43,218 bases of DNA from Lachnospiraceae bacterium UBA7199 (GCA_002490775.1 DKUR01000083.1:1-43218); one strand, 5' to 3'. Counted from the first letter of the stretch, positions 1 to 8,529 are shown. The notes: generated by a model not told the origin, from the letters alone. Made by a program: numbers and translations.

Positions 1-41
1 AAATTGCGGCTTTTGGGGGAAAAAACAGGCAGGCCATCTAA

Positions 42-1022
42 TCACTCTGTTGCAAACATATAACCTACATCACCGTAAAAACTCCTCATATCTGCTTTTT
101 CCTTCTCCCATATAGCTGTCAGCTCATAGATCTTGTCAGGCTCTAAATGCAGTAGTAATGTAGGTTCATAAATTGTAATAACAGAAAGCTCCCTGACCTG
201 CGTATTTCCTACATCATCAGCATCCCATTTTCTGACAATGAACTGATCCGGCACAACATCCATACCGACGCTATAGAGAATTGTATCCATTCTTTGATAC
301 TTTGGCAGTTCCAGCTTGGCAATCTGTGCTGCTGCATCCAAAGGATGCGCGCCGCATGCAATAACTCCTGTCATTTCTCCGCCGCTTCCATAGTTCCATG
401 AATAATTTCCCGGCAAAACTTCAAAGGATTCCCATGTACTTGACAATGGATCAGAAAGATTTATGGCCGGAGGGGATGTAAACATCAGGTCATAATCTGC
501 CCTTAAAGGTTCTTCCGGCCCATCTAAAGGAAGAATATCCTTTGCAAGATATTTGGGTATTCCAGAAATTTCTTCTTCCAGATTCTGCATTAAAATACGA
601 ATAAAGCCTCCCTCTGAAAGCTCCGAAACAATAGAAACAGTTTCCGGCACTTCCACGTAAAATACTCCTGGAAATGCATCAGCGTCAGAACTGATCAAGA
701 TTTCCTGACCGCTTATTTCTTTAATGTGGGCAGGAATTTCTACAGCTTCTCCAGATACTATCATTGGCTGCATATTTATTTTCCCGCTGGTTCCCGAATC
801 ATCCACCAAGGCCGAAGCAGGGGATTCCTGAACCACTGCATTCTCTTCCGGCAGTTCATCTTCCGTATTCTCCACACGTGATTTTTCCTCAGGTTCGTCT
901 TCAGTGATCACTTGCTCCGGCTCTTTCCCAGTCTCTGTCCCACATCCCATAAACAACGCCATTGCGAAAAGCATAACTCCCCATAAAAATAAAATTCTTT
1001 TCTTTTTTTCATTTCTATTCAT
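42..1022 (-). CDS. Putative secreted lipoprotein, unknown function
   Basis: I do not recognise a family. The 326-residue protein starts with a basic stretch (MNRNEKKKR), then a hydrophobic segment ending in FMGC, which reads as a lipoprotein signal peptide with a slightly atypical lipobox; the Cys would be lipidated. An acidic, Glu/Pro-rich linker follows (about residues 30-75), then a globular part of roughly 240 residues with no motif I know. I chose the ATG at 1022 because a GGAGG SD lies a few bases upstream; the in-frame ATG at 1058 would put extra charged residues before the signal. It is probably anchored on the outer face of the membrane. The stop is 41 bases from the window edge, so any downstream partner is out of view. 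The lipoprotein call is fairly secure; function is unknown. Confidence 0.7.
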   Translation of the reverse strand: MNRNEKKKRILFLWGVMLFAMALFMGCGTETGKEPEQVITEDEPEEKSRVENTEDELPEENAVVQESPASALVDDSGTSGKINMQPMIVSGEAVEIPAHIKEISGQEILISSDADAFPGVFYVEVPETVSIVSELSEGGFIRILMQNLEEEISGIPKYLAKDILPLDGPEEPLRADYDLMFTSPPAINLSDPLSSTWESFEVLPGNYSWNYGSGGEMTGVIACGAHPLDAAAQIAKLELPKYQRMDTILYSVGMDVVPDQFIVRKWDADDVGNTQVRELSVITIYEPTLLLHLEPDKIYELTAIWEKEKADMRSFYGDVGYMFATE

Positions 1023-1138
1023 TAATACCTCCATCCTCCCACTTGAGCGGGCACACAAATCTTTTAAAAAACAGACACAACTATGTAATCAATATTTTTC
1101 TTTACAATAGATACGTTTTTTCTGCTTCTTTTTATGGG

Positions 1139-1171
1139 AAAAAGCAGCCTGCATTTCACAGACTGCTTTTT
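1139..1171. terminator. Bidirectional intrinsic terminator
   Basis: The 9-bp arms AAAAAGCAG (1139-1147) and CTGCTTTTT (1163-1171) are perfect complements flanked by A and T runs on both sides. The hairpin sits just past the stop of the DUF6033-like gene (1188) and upstream of the lipoprotein gene start, so its likely job is to end the minus-strand transcript of the former. Confidence 0.75.
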
Positions 1172-1187
1172 ATTATGCTCTTGTCAA

Positions 1188-1856
1188 TTATATACTAAAA
1201 TCAAATTTACTGCCGCTGGTAAACCTTCCCTCTTCTTTGATCTGGCTCCAGTCAACATTCCTGATTTTCTCAATCAGCTCTTCAACAGAATCGGCCTCAA
1301 CACGTGTCCTTTTACTTCTTTTTTCCTGCATGGCAGCCTCTTCCCTTTTGGTTTCCCTTGCATTTTCAATCCGCTCTCTCTGCTTTTCGCTTACTTTTTC
1401 AAGTTCTGCAAAAAAACTCATAGAACCGTCTTTATCAATGGCAACGCCTACACGGGACACCTCATCCCCTCTTGCACCTAATTGCTGCTTCATGTTTGAA
1501 AGTTCTGATGCCGCACCTTCTAACAAATTCAACTGCTTTTCTTTCGTTTTTCCATCAGATGCCATTTCCTCCAAAAGCTCAGGTTCAATCAAAACACTGT
1601 ACTCTTTGGTACCTCTTTTCAGATAAGCAGATGCTTCTTCCTCGCTTTCGTAATCGGCAACAATAAAATCCATATTACGGTACTTTTTTTTCAACTCTTT
1701 TAAAAGATCCTGCGCTTTTCTACTGAGCTGTACTTCTTTTCCCTTTTTGGTTCCTTCTGCCTTAGTTGTCCTGGAAGTTTCCTGCTCTTTCTTATCGCGC
1801 ACTCTGCTTTCGTAATAACTACTCTGATAAGCGTTATATCCGCTTACTTTGTCCAT
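1188..1856 (-). CDS. DUF6033-like protein
   Basis: This 222-residue soluble, highly charged protein has no signal peptide or membrane segment. It opens with MDKVSGYNAYQSSYY, is Lys/Glu-rich, and has predicted helical stretches (about residues 100-190) with coiled-coil character. The N-terminal pattern and length recall the DUF6033 family that I associate with Lachnospiraceae; this is from memory. Function is unknown. The ATG at 1856 has an excellent SD (AAAGGAGGG). It is a monocistronic unit bounded by the hairpin at 1139-1171 and a candidate SigD-type promoter at 1908-1935. That promoter, if real, would place the gene in the motility or late-flagellar regulon, although no flagellar gene is in view. 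Confidence 0.6.
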   Translation of the reverse strand: MDKVSGYNAYQSSYYESRVRDKKEQETSRTTKAEGTKKGKEVQLSRKAQDLLKELKKKYRNMDFIVADYESEEEASAYLKRGTKEYSVLIEPELLEEMASDGKTKEKQLNLLEGAASELSNMKQQLGARGDEVSRVGVAIDKDGSMSFFAELEKVSEKQRERIENARETKREEAAMQEKRSKRTRVEADSVEELIEKIRNVDWSQIKEEGRFTSGSKFDFSI

Positions 1857-1907
1857 ATTTTGCCCTCCTTTGCACTATACGTAATTCCATTTACGCTTCT
1901 TCTTTAT

Positions 1908-1935
1908 ATATCGGATATAAAAGAAGTTTTATTTA
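1908..1935 (-). promoter_or_regulatory. Candidate SigD (sigma-28) type promoter
   Basis: On the minus strand TAAA (1932-1935) is followed after 16 bases by TCCGATAT (1908-1915), close to the B. subtilis SigD pattern TAAA-N15-GCCGATAT. It lies about 50 bases upstream of the DUF6033-like start. The region is AT-rich, so chance is possible. I see no better sigma-A promoter in the same interval. Confidence 0.4.
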
Positions 1936-1948
1936 GCAATTTTCCAGC

Positions 1949-3208
1949 CTATTTCAATGGGTTTTTATAAAACTCCTTAAAGGTGTCATAACCTTCTTTC
2001 GCAAGCTGTTCCTTCTGAAACTTTTTATTTTTGTTCATTCGTACTACCAGCACCTGTCTTCCAGCTTTTCTTTCTTCCTGGGCCTTACAAATCACCTTGC
2101 ACAGTTCTTCACTGGGAAGTCCTTTTTCCAGCAGATACGCTATCCTTTCCGGCTGGGCAGGCACCTTGAATCCACTTTCCATAAGGAGAAGTATGATCCG
2201 CTCAAAGCCAATGGAAAATCCACAGGCAGGCACATCATTTCCGGTAAATTTTCCTACCATCTTGTCATATCTTCCGCCGCCTCCGCAGCTTCCTCCAAAC
2301 TCCGGCATTGCAATCTCAAAAATAGTTCCTGTATAATATGACATGCCGCGTACCAAGGTAGGATCAAAAACAAGTTCAAAGCAATCATTTTGGGTAGCAC
2401 GCACACTTTCCATAATCTCATCAAGACTGACTTTCACTTCTTCCTTCAGGAAATCTCCCAGTTCTTCTGCCAGAAATTCAAGTCCGTTATCTGCTGTTTC
2501 CAATCCTTTAAACAAAGCAAGATACTTTTCAACGCTTTCCTTGTGAAACCCATTTTCCAAAAGTTCTGTTTCCACGCCCTCAAGACCGATTTTATCCATT
2601 TTGTCCAATGTAATAAACACACTGTCATAAGTAGTCTCGTCAAAGCCACTGTAAGCAGCCATTGCCTTTAGAATTCTTCTTTCATTGATTCTGATTTGGA
2701 AATTCTTAAATCCAAGCCTTCCAAGTGTAGTGGTGGTAGCCAGAATCAACTCTATCTCCGCAAGATTAGAAGGCTCCCCTAAAATATCTATATCACACTG
2801 CATAAACTGGCGGTAGCGGCCTCTCTGAGGCCGGTCTGCCCTCCAGACATTCCCCATTTGAAGTGCCTTAAAAGGGCTGGGCAGTTCATTTGCATGATTG
2901 GAAAAAAAACGTACCAAAGGGACTGTAAGATCGTAACGGAGTCCTCCGTCCACAAGGTCCCTTTCGTTTTCAGCAGTTTCCAGATTCAGCTTTTCTCCTC
3001 TTTTTAAAATCTTAAAAATCAGTTTTTCATTCTCACCGCCCTGTTTATTACTTAAATTTTCAATGTTTTCAACACATGGTGTTTCAATTGATGTAAAACC
3101 AAATTCACCATAAGTTTTTTTGATCACACCAATCACATAATCACGTATCTGCATCTCCTGTGGGAGAATATCTTTCATGCCGGTAACCGGCTTCTTACTT
3201 AATGCCAT
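1949..3208 (-). CDS. hisS: Histidine--tRNA ligase
   Basis: Class II aminoacyl-tRNA synthetase charging tRNA-His in the cytosol. The 419 residues match the usual bacterial HisS length. Visible landmarks are the N-terminal GMKDILPQE, the motif-2 region (LRYDLTVPLVRFF, then GRYRQFMQCDIDILG), the histidine-specific RGMSYYTGTIFE, and the motif-3 style GGGGRYDKM and GFSIGFERI, followed by a C-terminal anticodon-binding domain of about 90 residues. The ATG at 3208 has the SD AAGGAG. The 5' leader to the divergent aroF promoter is under 60 bases, too short for a T-box, so this copy is not under the tRNA-sensing control common for Firmicute hisS genes. It is not paired with aspS as in Bacillus. Confidence 0.97.
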   Translation of the reverse strand: MALSKKPVTGMKDILPQEMQIRDYVIGVIKKTYGEFGFTSIETPCVENIENLSNKQGGENEKLIFKILKRGEKLNLETAENERDLVDGGLRYDLTVPLVRFFSNHANELPSPFKALQMGNVWRADRPQRGRYRQFMQCDIDILGEPSNLAEIELILATTTTLGRLGFKNFQIRINERRILKAMAAYSGFDETTYDSVFITLDKMDKIGLEGVETELLENGFHKESVEKYLALFKGLETADNGLEFLAEELGDFLKEEVKVSLDEIMESVRATQNDCFELVFDPTLVRGMSYYTGTIFEIAMPEFGGSCGGGGRYDKMVGKFTGNDVPACGFSIGFERIILLLMESGFKVPAQPERIAYLLEKGLPSEELCKVICKAQEERKAGRQVLVVRMNKNKKFQKEQLAKEGYDTFKEFYKNPLK

Positions 3209-3267
3209 AATCCTGCTCCTTCATCACCTTGTATTATTTTTACATTCTACATGGTTTCGTATTATAT

Positions 3268-3291
3268 TGCAAGAATGAACTGTTACTTGCA
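3268..3291. promoter_or_regulatory. Inverted repeat between divergent hisS and aroF promoters
   Basis: TGCAAG (3268-3273) and CTTGCA (3286-3291) form a 6-12-6 dyad. The right half overlaps the aroF -35 box. The left half is adjacent to a TATAAT (3261-3266, minus strand) that would serve hisS. The position fits a repressor operator, but no regulator can be named from the sequence. Confidence 0.3.
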
Positions 3292-3315
3292 CTTCTTATT
3301 ATTATATATTATAAT
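3287..3315 (+). promoter_or_regulatory. Sigma-A promoter of aroF
   Basis: TTGCAC (3287-3292), a 17-base spacer and a perfect TATAAT (3310-3315) lie 40 bases upstream of the aroF ATG, leaving a short leader that carries the AAGGAGG SD. No attenuator or T-box fits in this leader. Confidence 0.7.
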
Positions 3316-3355
3316 GTACAAAGTTATTTTGAGGAGGATTCAAGGAGGAAAAACC

Positions 3356-4384
3356 ATGTCATTTGAATTTATTAAAAAGCTGCCAACTCCTGACGAGATC
3401 AGGGAGCAATTTCCAATTTCGTCTCGTCTGGTTCAATTAAAAAAAGAAAGAGATGCAGAGATACGTGATGTAATTACAGGAAAAAGCAATCGTTTTCTTG
3501 TAATCATAGGGCCTTGTTCTGCAGATAATGAAGACGCTGTATGCGATTATGTAACACGCCTGTCCAAGTTGAATGATGAAGTAAAAGAGAAACTGATTTT
3601 AATTCCCCGCATTTACACCAATAAGCCCAGAACTACTGGTGAAGGTTATAAAGGAATTGTGCATCAGCCTGATCCAGAACAAAAGCCTGATTTTCTTGCC
3701 GGATTAATTGCTATGAGAAAAATGCACATACGGGCGATTGAAGAATCTGGTTTAACTGCCGCTGATGAAATGCTTTACCCTGAAAACTGGGGCTATGTAT
3801 CTGACATTTTATCTTATGTTGCCATTGGTGCGCGATCTGTTGAAGACCAGCAGCACAGAATTGTTGTAAGTGGTTTTGATATTCCTGCCGGTATGAAAAA
3901 CCCTACCAGCGGCAATTTAACAGTTATGCTAAACTCTGTACACGCTTCCCAGCACCCTCATTCCTTTATTTACCGGGGATGGGAAGTACAAACCAACGGC
4001 AATGAACTTGCTCACACGGTTTTACGCGGCGCAACTAATAAGCATGGCGGAAATCTTCCCAATTATCACTATGAAGATTTAAATCTGCTTCTTACACTAT
4101 ACAATGAACGGGATTTAAAAAATCCTGCTGCCATCATTGACACCAATCACAGCAATTCCAACAAGCAGTTTGAACAACAAACCCGCATTGTAAAGGAAAT
4201 CATGCACAGCCGCAAGTTAAGCCCTGATATTCACAAGCTTGTAAAGGGCGTTATGATTGAAAGTTATATTGAAGAAGGCTGCCAGAAGGTAGGCGGCGGT
4301 GTCTATGGAAAATCTATTACAGATCCCTGCTTAGGATGGGAAGCTTCCAAGCAGTTAATTTATGATATTGCAGAATACGAATAA
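3356..4384 (+). CDS. aroF: 3-deoxy-7-phosphoheptulonate synthase (class I, AroFGH type)
   Basis: First step of the shikimate pathway: condenses phosphoenolpyruvate and erythrose 4-phosphate to DAHP in the cytosol. The protein has 342 residues, the usual length of the E. coli AroG/AroF-type enzymes. Recognisable motifs are LVIIGPCSADN, the KPRTTGEGYKG segment of the PEP site, the GARSVEDQQHR region, GMKNPTSG, and the terminal DTNHSNSNK and GGGVYGKSITDPCLGW metal/PEP-binding segments. The ATG at 3356 was chosen because AAGGAGG precedes it and the family N-terminus begins here; an upstream in-frame ATG would run through the promoter. The gene is monocistronic, with its own promoter and a strong terminator at 4394. 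Feedback specificity (Phe, Tyr or Trp) cannot be read by eye, so the symbol is by class only. Confidence 0.95.
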   Translation: MSFEFIKKLPTPDEIREQFPISSRLVQLKKERDAEIRDVITGKSNRFLVIIGPCSADNEDAVCDYVTRLSKLNDEVKEKLILIPRIYTNKPRTTGEGYKGIVHQPDPEQKPDFLAGLIAMRKMHIRAIEESGLTAADEMLYPENWGYVSDILSYVAIGARSVEDQQHRIVVSGFDIPAGMKNPTSGNLTVMLNSVHASQHPHSFIYRGWEVQTNGNELAHTVLRGATNKHGGNLPNYHYEDLNLLLTLYNERDLKNPAAIIDTNHSNSNKQFEQQTRIVKEIMHSRKLSPDIHKLVKGVMIESYIEEGCQKVGGGVYGKSITDPCLGWEASKQLIYDIAEYE

Positions 4385-4393
4385 ATTTTTTAA

Positions 4394-4420
4394 AACCCCG
4401 CCTCACCGGCGGGGTTCTTT
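4394..4420. terminator. Strong bidirectional terminator between aroF and the STAS gene
   Basis: The 9-bp GC-rich stem AACCCCGCC/GGCGGGGTT (4394-4402 and 4408-4416) with a 5-base loop is followed by T-rich sequence on the plus strand and by TTTTAAAAAATTT on the minus strand. It ends both aroF and the convergent five-gene partner-switch operon. Confidence 0.9.
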
Positions 4421-4441
4421 ATAACAAAAATCACCACTGTT

Positions 4442-4738
4442 TTATTCCACAGTAAGAATATCTGCAAACCCTGTAATTTCAAAAACCTCCTGTATGGTAT
4501 CATTTACATTTCGAATTACCATGCTTCCCTGTTTATTCATTGTTTTTTGTGCAGCCAATAAAACACGCAGTCCGGCGGAAGAAAGATATTCCAGCCCTGC
4601 AAAATCCAAAATGAGAACCTTTATCCCTTCCATGCTTTCCTTTAAAGCACTCTCCAGCTCCGGTGCTGTCGTTGTATCAAGACGCCCCGTTAAAGCTACG
4701 CTCAGTTCACTTCCATTTACCTTTTTTTCAATTGTCAT
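4442..4738 (-). CDS. STAS-domain anti-sigma factor antagonist (RsbV/SpoIIAA-like)
   Basis: A single STAS domain of 98 residues. In partner-switching systems such a protein is phosphorylated by an RsbW-type kinase, dephosphorylated by a PP2C phosphatase, and when dephosphorylated sequesters the kinase. The phospho-acceptor loop YLSSAGLRVL is intact; by alignment with SpoIIAA (MDSSGL) the acceptor should be Ser54. It is the last gene of the five-gene unit, 33 bases after the kinase gene, with its own SD (GGAGG) and the terminator at 4394. Kinase and phosphatase encoded immediately upstream are its probable partners. No sigma factor is encoded nearby, so the final output is unknown. Confidence 0.93.
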   Translation of the reverse strand: MTIEKKVNGSELSVALTGRLDTTTAPELESALKESMEGIKVLILDFAGLEYLSSAGLRVLLAAQKTMNKQGSMVIRNVNDTIQEVFEITGFADILTVE

Positions 4739-4771
4739 AATTTTTCCTCCATTGATTAATTTAAAAATTTT

Positions 4772-5185
4772 TTATTCTCCAATCTTTTTTTTAATGCGGA
4801 GAATATTTTGTCCATTCTTATATTCATATGAAATATCATCCATGCTTTTCTTCACCATATAAATTCCCAAACCGCCAATTTCCCGTTCTTCTGCAGATAA
4901 GGCAATATCCGGATCCTTTTTATCCAGTGGATCATACTGTACACCATGATCAATAAAGGTTATTACAACTGCAAGCGGCTCCCTGGTAACCTCTACCCGC
5001 ACCGTTGCAGGTCCAACTCCCGGATGATAAGCATAATAGGCAATATTACTAAACAATTCGTCTATTGCAATATCAATCTGCATCTGTGCTTTCATAGGAC
5101 AATCAAGCGCTTCCAGTTGTTCATCCACAAATGACGTTACCTGTTCAATATTTTCAATCACTGCATTAATTGTCAATTCTTTCAT
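4772..5185 (-). CDS. RsbW/SpoIIAB-like serine kinase (HATPase_c_2)
   Basis: A 137-residue GHKL ATPase domain of the anti-sigma/serine-kinase type. The ATP site looks complete: N-box AIDELFSN with Glu43 and Asn47, G1 box with Asp79 and Gly81 (IDHGVQYDPL), and G2 box GGLGIYMV around 104-110. The family phosphorylates a STAS antagonist and often binds a sigma factor or another target. The start overlaps the stop of the phosphatase gene by 4 bases (ATGA type), showing translational coupling, and the STAS gene follows. With no sigma gene nearby its regulatory target could be a distant sigma factor or, speculatively, the MATE fusion protein of the same operon. Confidence 0.92.
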   Translation of the reverse strand: MKELTINAVIENIEQVTSFVDEQLEALDCPMKAQMQIDIAIDELFSNIAYYAYHPGVGPATVRVEVTREPLAVVITFIDHGVQYDPLDKKDPDIALSAEEREIGGLGIYMVKKSMDDISYEYKNGQNILRIKKKIGE

Positions 5186-6831
5186 TCAGCATCCTCCCTC
5201 ATCTGCTCCTTATATTCTAAGCACAGCATTGTAATATCATCAAACTGAGGCGCTTCCCCTACAAAATCATCAATATCTTTTTTCAGTTCCGGCAATAATT
5301 CTGATGGGGAAAGAGCAGAATTTTTAGCAAGAAATTCTTCCAGCCTTCCCATACCATAAAGCTCATTGGCCGAATTGGTGGCTTCTGTGACACCATCTGT
5401 ATACTGGAATATCTTATCACCTGGTGAAAGCTGCATACAGCCGCATTTATATTTTATCCCCTCCATGCCGGCAAGAACGAAACCTGCCCGCAGTTTATAA
5501 GGCTTAAACACGTCATTTTTCTTACAAATATAAGGAATTTCATGCCCCGCATTCACAAACTTAAATTCGCCGCTTACAAGATCAAGCACCCCTTCAAAGG
5601 CAGTGATAAACAACTCTTCGCTGTTGGATTCACAAAGAAGTCTGTTTACCTGGGTAAATACTTCTCCCAAATCCCTCCCTGGCTGGGTATGGTCCTTGAT
5701 CAATGTTTTTCCAATCACCATAAACAAAGCTGCCGGGACACCCTTTCCTGACACATCCGCCATGACAATGGCAAGGTGGCGTTCATCTACCATAAAGAAA
5801 TCATAAAAATCGCCGCCGACCTCCTTTGCCGGATTCATTGTAGCATAAATATCAATTTCCTTCCGTTCTGGAAAAGCAGGAAAGATACTTGGCAGCATAT
5901 TCGCCTGTATCCTTGTTGCCACTGACAACTCTGTATTCACCCGCTCCTTTTCCGCTGTTATTGCAGTCAGGTTTTGAATATAATCAACAATATCCATCTC
6001 CATTTTGCTAACTGCCCTCGCCAGCACTCCAATCTCATCCTTTTTCTTTACACCAGACAGCACATCAGAAGGAATGCTGGAATCTGCAAATCGTTTTGCC
6101 TCATTGGTAACCACCAGAATAGGGGAAATAATTTCTTTATGTAAAACCAAACTATAAATAATCAAAAACAATAAAATTGCTGCCAATGTACCTGCAAGTA
6201 CATGTACCACATAAGTATTCCTGGCATTTTCCAGTTTGGTCATAGCCTTTTCCACACCAATAATGGCTACAATCTTTCCTTTTGAATCATATACCGGAAG
6301 TCCGGCTGTAGTGTGCGCGCCTGACTCCTCCGAATAGGAATAAAGATATTCTGAAGCCCGTTCTCCTTTTGTCACAATGTTACGGACATTGTTCACGTAT
6401 TTTTCATCCACTCCCAAAGCTGTATATCCAAAAGGATAACGGTCAAATCCGCTTTTTGAATTCACCGCATCATAAATGTATGTAAGTGTCTGATAATCGG
6501 AAGTATCCACTTTGGCTACATAAATAAAGGTAGTATTGGTGGCATCAACCAAATCATCCAGACGTTTTAAAATTTCATCATACTCCTCATCTGTCTGTCC
6601 GCTGGAAAGATATTCATCAAACTTATCAGGATTTAAACACGCCCTTGCCGCTTCTGCAATTTCATATGCAGAATCATTATACTGCTGTTCCAGCACCTGT
6701 GTAAATTCCTTATAGCCAACTGTACTGCACACCACACCAAGCAGAATGCCAAAAATAACAACTCCTAATGTAAGTTTTCCGGCAATTCCGGCTTTTTTGT
6801 GATTTACCCGCTTTTTCATTTCCACCTTCAT
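5182..6831 (-). CDS. Membrane sensor PP2C phosphatase (RsbU/SpoIIE type) with HAMP
   Basis: 549 residues: TM1 about 17-39, an extracytoplasmic sensor region about 40-206 that looks like a Cache domain (the segment near TAGLPVYDSKGKIVAIIGVEK is typical), TM2 about 207-230, a HAMP-like linker about 231-285, a short coiled coil, and a PP2C domain about 310-545. Metal-binding Asp residues are present: GGDFYD (Asp341), ADVSGKG (Asp359), TDGVTEA (Asp479) and FDDIT (531-532). It should dephosphorylate the STAS protein encoded two genes on, in response to an extracellular ligand. The ATG at 6831 has an AGGAGG SD. It begins 8 bases after the GH3 gene and overlaps the kinase gene. The ligand is unknown. 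Confidence 0.95.
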   Translation of the reverse strand: MKVEMKKRVNHKKAGIAGKLTLGVVIFGILLGVVCSTVGYKEFTQVLEQQYNDSAYEIAEAARACLNPDKFDEYLSSGQTDEEYDEILKRLDDLVDATNTTFIYVAKVDTSDYQTLTYIYDAVNSKSGFDRYPFGYTALGVDEKYVNNVRNIVTKGERASEYLYSYSEESGAHTTAGLPVYDSKGKIVAIIGVEKAMTKLENARNTYVVHVLAGTLAAILLFLIIYSLVLHKEIISPILVVTNEAKRFADSSIPSDVLSGVKKKDEIGVLARAVSKMEMDIVDYIQNLTAITAEKERVNTELSVATRIQANMLPSIFPAFPERKEIDIYATMNPAKEVGGDFYDFFMVDERHLAIVMADVSGKGVPAALFMVIGKTLIKDHTQPGRDLGEVFTQVNRLLCESNSEELFITAFEGVLDLVSGEFKFVNAGHEIPYICKKNDVFKPYKLRAGFVLAGMEGIKYKCGCMQLSPGDKIFQYTDGVTEATNSANELYGMGRLEEFLAKNSALSPSELLPELKKDIDDFVGEAPQFDDITMLCLEYKEQMREDAE

Positions 6832-6839
6832 GGTCCTCC

Positions 6840-8510
6840 TTATTTCTGCTGTCGTTCTGATGCAAAAAACTGTCTTTTTTCTTCCGTATCCAAAAAATGC
6901 AGCAGTTTATTCTGCCCCATCACTCTCCCTTTTTCTGAAAGCTTCTGCTCATACCTTTTAAAACTTCCTTTACGCAAAAATGCAATCTGTAAAGAACCTA
7001 TTTCACGCATCTTCCGACAACATTTATATTCATAGTTGGCGCTGCACAGGCAGTCTTCCAAAATTTCTTCCACATTGACGTCAGTCTTCCCCCTGCATTC
7101 CATATAAAACAGATATCTGGGAAGAATACCAGATACATCCTCCTGCACACAATATCCTTTCACTACAATTCCCGTTTTCTGCTCAAAATATTTGACTGCC
7201 TCCTCCAACTGCTCCAGATTGCTTTTTTCCCCTGCTAAATTTATCATTTGGTTTAAGCGGTAACAAAATTTTACTACCGGAGCCTTCCCATACCAGTCAA
7301 CGACTTCTATCACATCCTTCATGCGGTACCGGTATAATCCCGAATGATTTGTAAATAAAAGCTCATATTTTTCTCCTTTACATAGCTGCCAAAGCAGTTT
7401 GGGCCTTGTTATCTCACCAGATTCTTTTACAGAAAGAGGAATAAACTCAAAAAATCCTGCCTCAGGAAACAAAATATAGGCATCAGGTTCGTTGATCTTT
7501 CTTGCTATCCCAAAAATACCTTCTGATGCCGCATAAGCAAAATAATGAATGGGAATAGCACCGGCATATTCCTTTACCTTATTTGTATAATAAGAAAAAG
7601 TACTGCCGCCGATCGCCAATACATACTTTACCTCTGGCCAAATCTTCCCAATCATCCCCTGCCGCAGGTTTTCATAAGGAAGTTTTCTTAATTGCTGCGC
7701 GCGCAGCGGATCAGGCGGCAGCTTTTGTATTACATAGCGTTTCCACCTGTCTGCAAGATCAATTTTCTCATCTACGCTCCCCTGCTCCATATCCTGCAGC
7801 AACAGTTTCCAGTTTTGATAAATATAATCCATAACACCTGCTGCGCGGTTAATAAAAACCCCATGAATAGCCCGAAGTCCAGGCTGGGCAAGAGCAAACC
7901 TTACTTTCACATACAAAAGGTCCTCTAACGTTTCCGGAAAAAGCACTTCCTTCGGCACACAATAATCTGAAGCATCAAATCCGCCCTCCCGGTCAAGCCA
8001 TTGATAAAGCGAACCGGAACGTATTCCATTCATTTTTCCATTTTCCATGTATGTTTTGGCAAATTCTCCAATTTGAAAAATTGGACCAAATATTTCTTTT
8101 TCAGGTAATTCCATGTAATATTCCATTACCATCCCATAAATAATGCCATATGCGTATATGTACTGAATTTCCAGATCCGTTTTTGTCAAAGGCAGATATT
8201 TTGCCTCTCCTGTAGTACCGGAGCTGATGCAGAAATAGACTGGCTCTTCTTCTGTCAATATATTTTTTTCTCCTTGTATCACATTATTAATGTATTCCTC
8301 ATAATTTTTATAGGAGGAAACTGGTACGTTTTCCTGAAATTCCTCTATCCTTCTGATTTCCGCAAACCGATACTTTTTTCCATAAAGAGTACTTTTGTTT
8401 CGTTCCAAAAGATCAAAAAGCATATCCTCCTGTACTTGTGACACATTCTCTTTCGTTGCTCTAAGGCGTTCTAATGCTTCCTGCCCCAGCCTTGCATAAT
8501 CTATTTTCAT
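6840..8510 (-). CDS. GH3-family acyl-adenylate amide synthetase
   Basis: This 556-residue protein carries the motif set of the plant GH3 (auxin-responsive) family in the ANL-type fold: P-loop-like SSGTTGEAK (96-104), YAASE (326-330, cf. plant YxSSE), GLYRYRMKD (391-399), NLAGEKSN (424-431) and a C-terminal Lys-containing GQNKLLHF near 535. Plant members adenylate a carboxylic acid (jasmonate, indole-acetate) and join it to an amino acid; the roles of bacterial homologues are largely unknown. No signal or membrane segment is seen, so it acts in the cytosol. It sits between the MATE fusion gene (19 bases upstream) and the phosphatase gene (8 bases downstream), implying one transcript. The nearest GGAG is 13 bases before the ATG, rather far. 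Family call firm; substrate unknown. Confidence 0.9.
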   Translation of the reverse strand: MKIDYARLGQEALERLRATKENVSQVQEDMLFDLLERNKSTLYGKKYRFAEIRRIEEFQENVPVSSYKNYEEYINNVIQGEKNILTEEEPVYFCISSGTTGEAKYLPLTKTDLEIQYIYAYGIIYGMVMEYYMELPEKEIFGPIFQIGEFAKTYMENGKMNGIRSGSLYQWLDREGGFDASDYCVPKEVLFPETLEDLLYVKVRFALAQPGLRAIHGVFINRAAGVMDYIYQNWKLLLQDMEQGSVDEKIDLADRWKRYVIQKLPPDPLRAQQLRKLPYENLRQGMIGKIWPEVKYVLAIGGSTFSYYTNKVKEYAGAIPIHYFAYAASEGIFGIARKINEPDAYILFPEAGFFEFIPLSVKESGEITRPKLLWQLCKGEKYELLFTNHSGLYRYRMKDVIEVVDWYGKAPVVKFCYRLNQMINLAGEKSNLEQLEEAVKYFEQKTGIVVKGYCVQEDVSGILPRYLFYMECRGKTDVNVEEILEDCLCSANYEYKCCRKMREIGSLQIAFLRKGSFKRYEQKLSEKGRVMGQNKLLHFLDTEEKRQFFASERQQK

Positions 8511-8529
8511 TTTTACGCATATTCTCCTG

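Noticed and set aside
3209..3355. A T-box leader for hisS
   Set aside because: Only about 150 bases separate hisS and aroF and the hisS promoter lies within 60 bases of its start, leaving no room for a T-box, and no T-box core sequence is visible.
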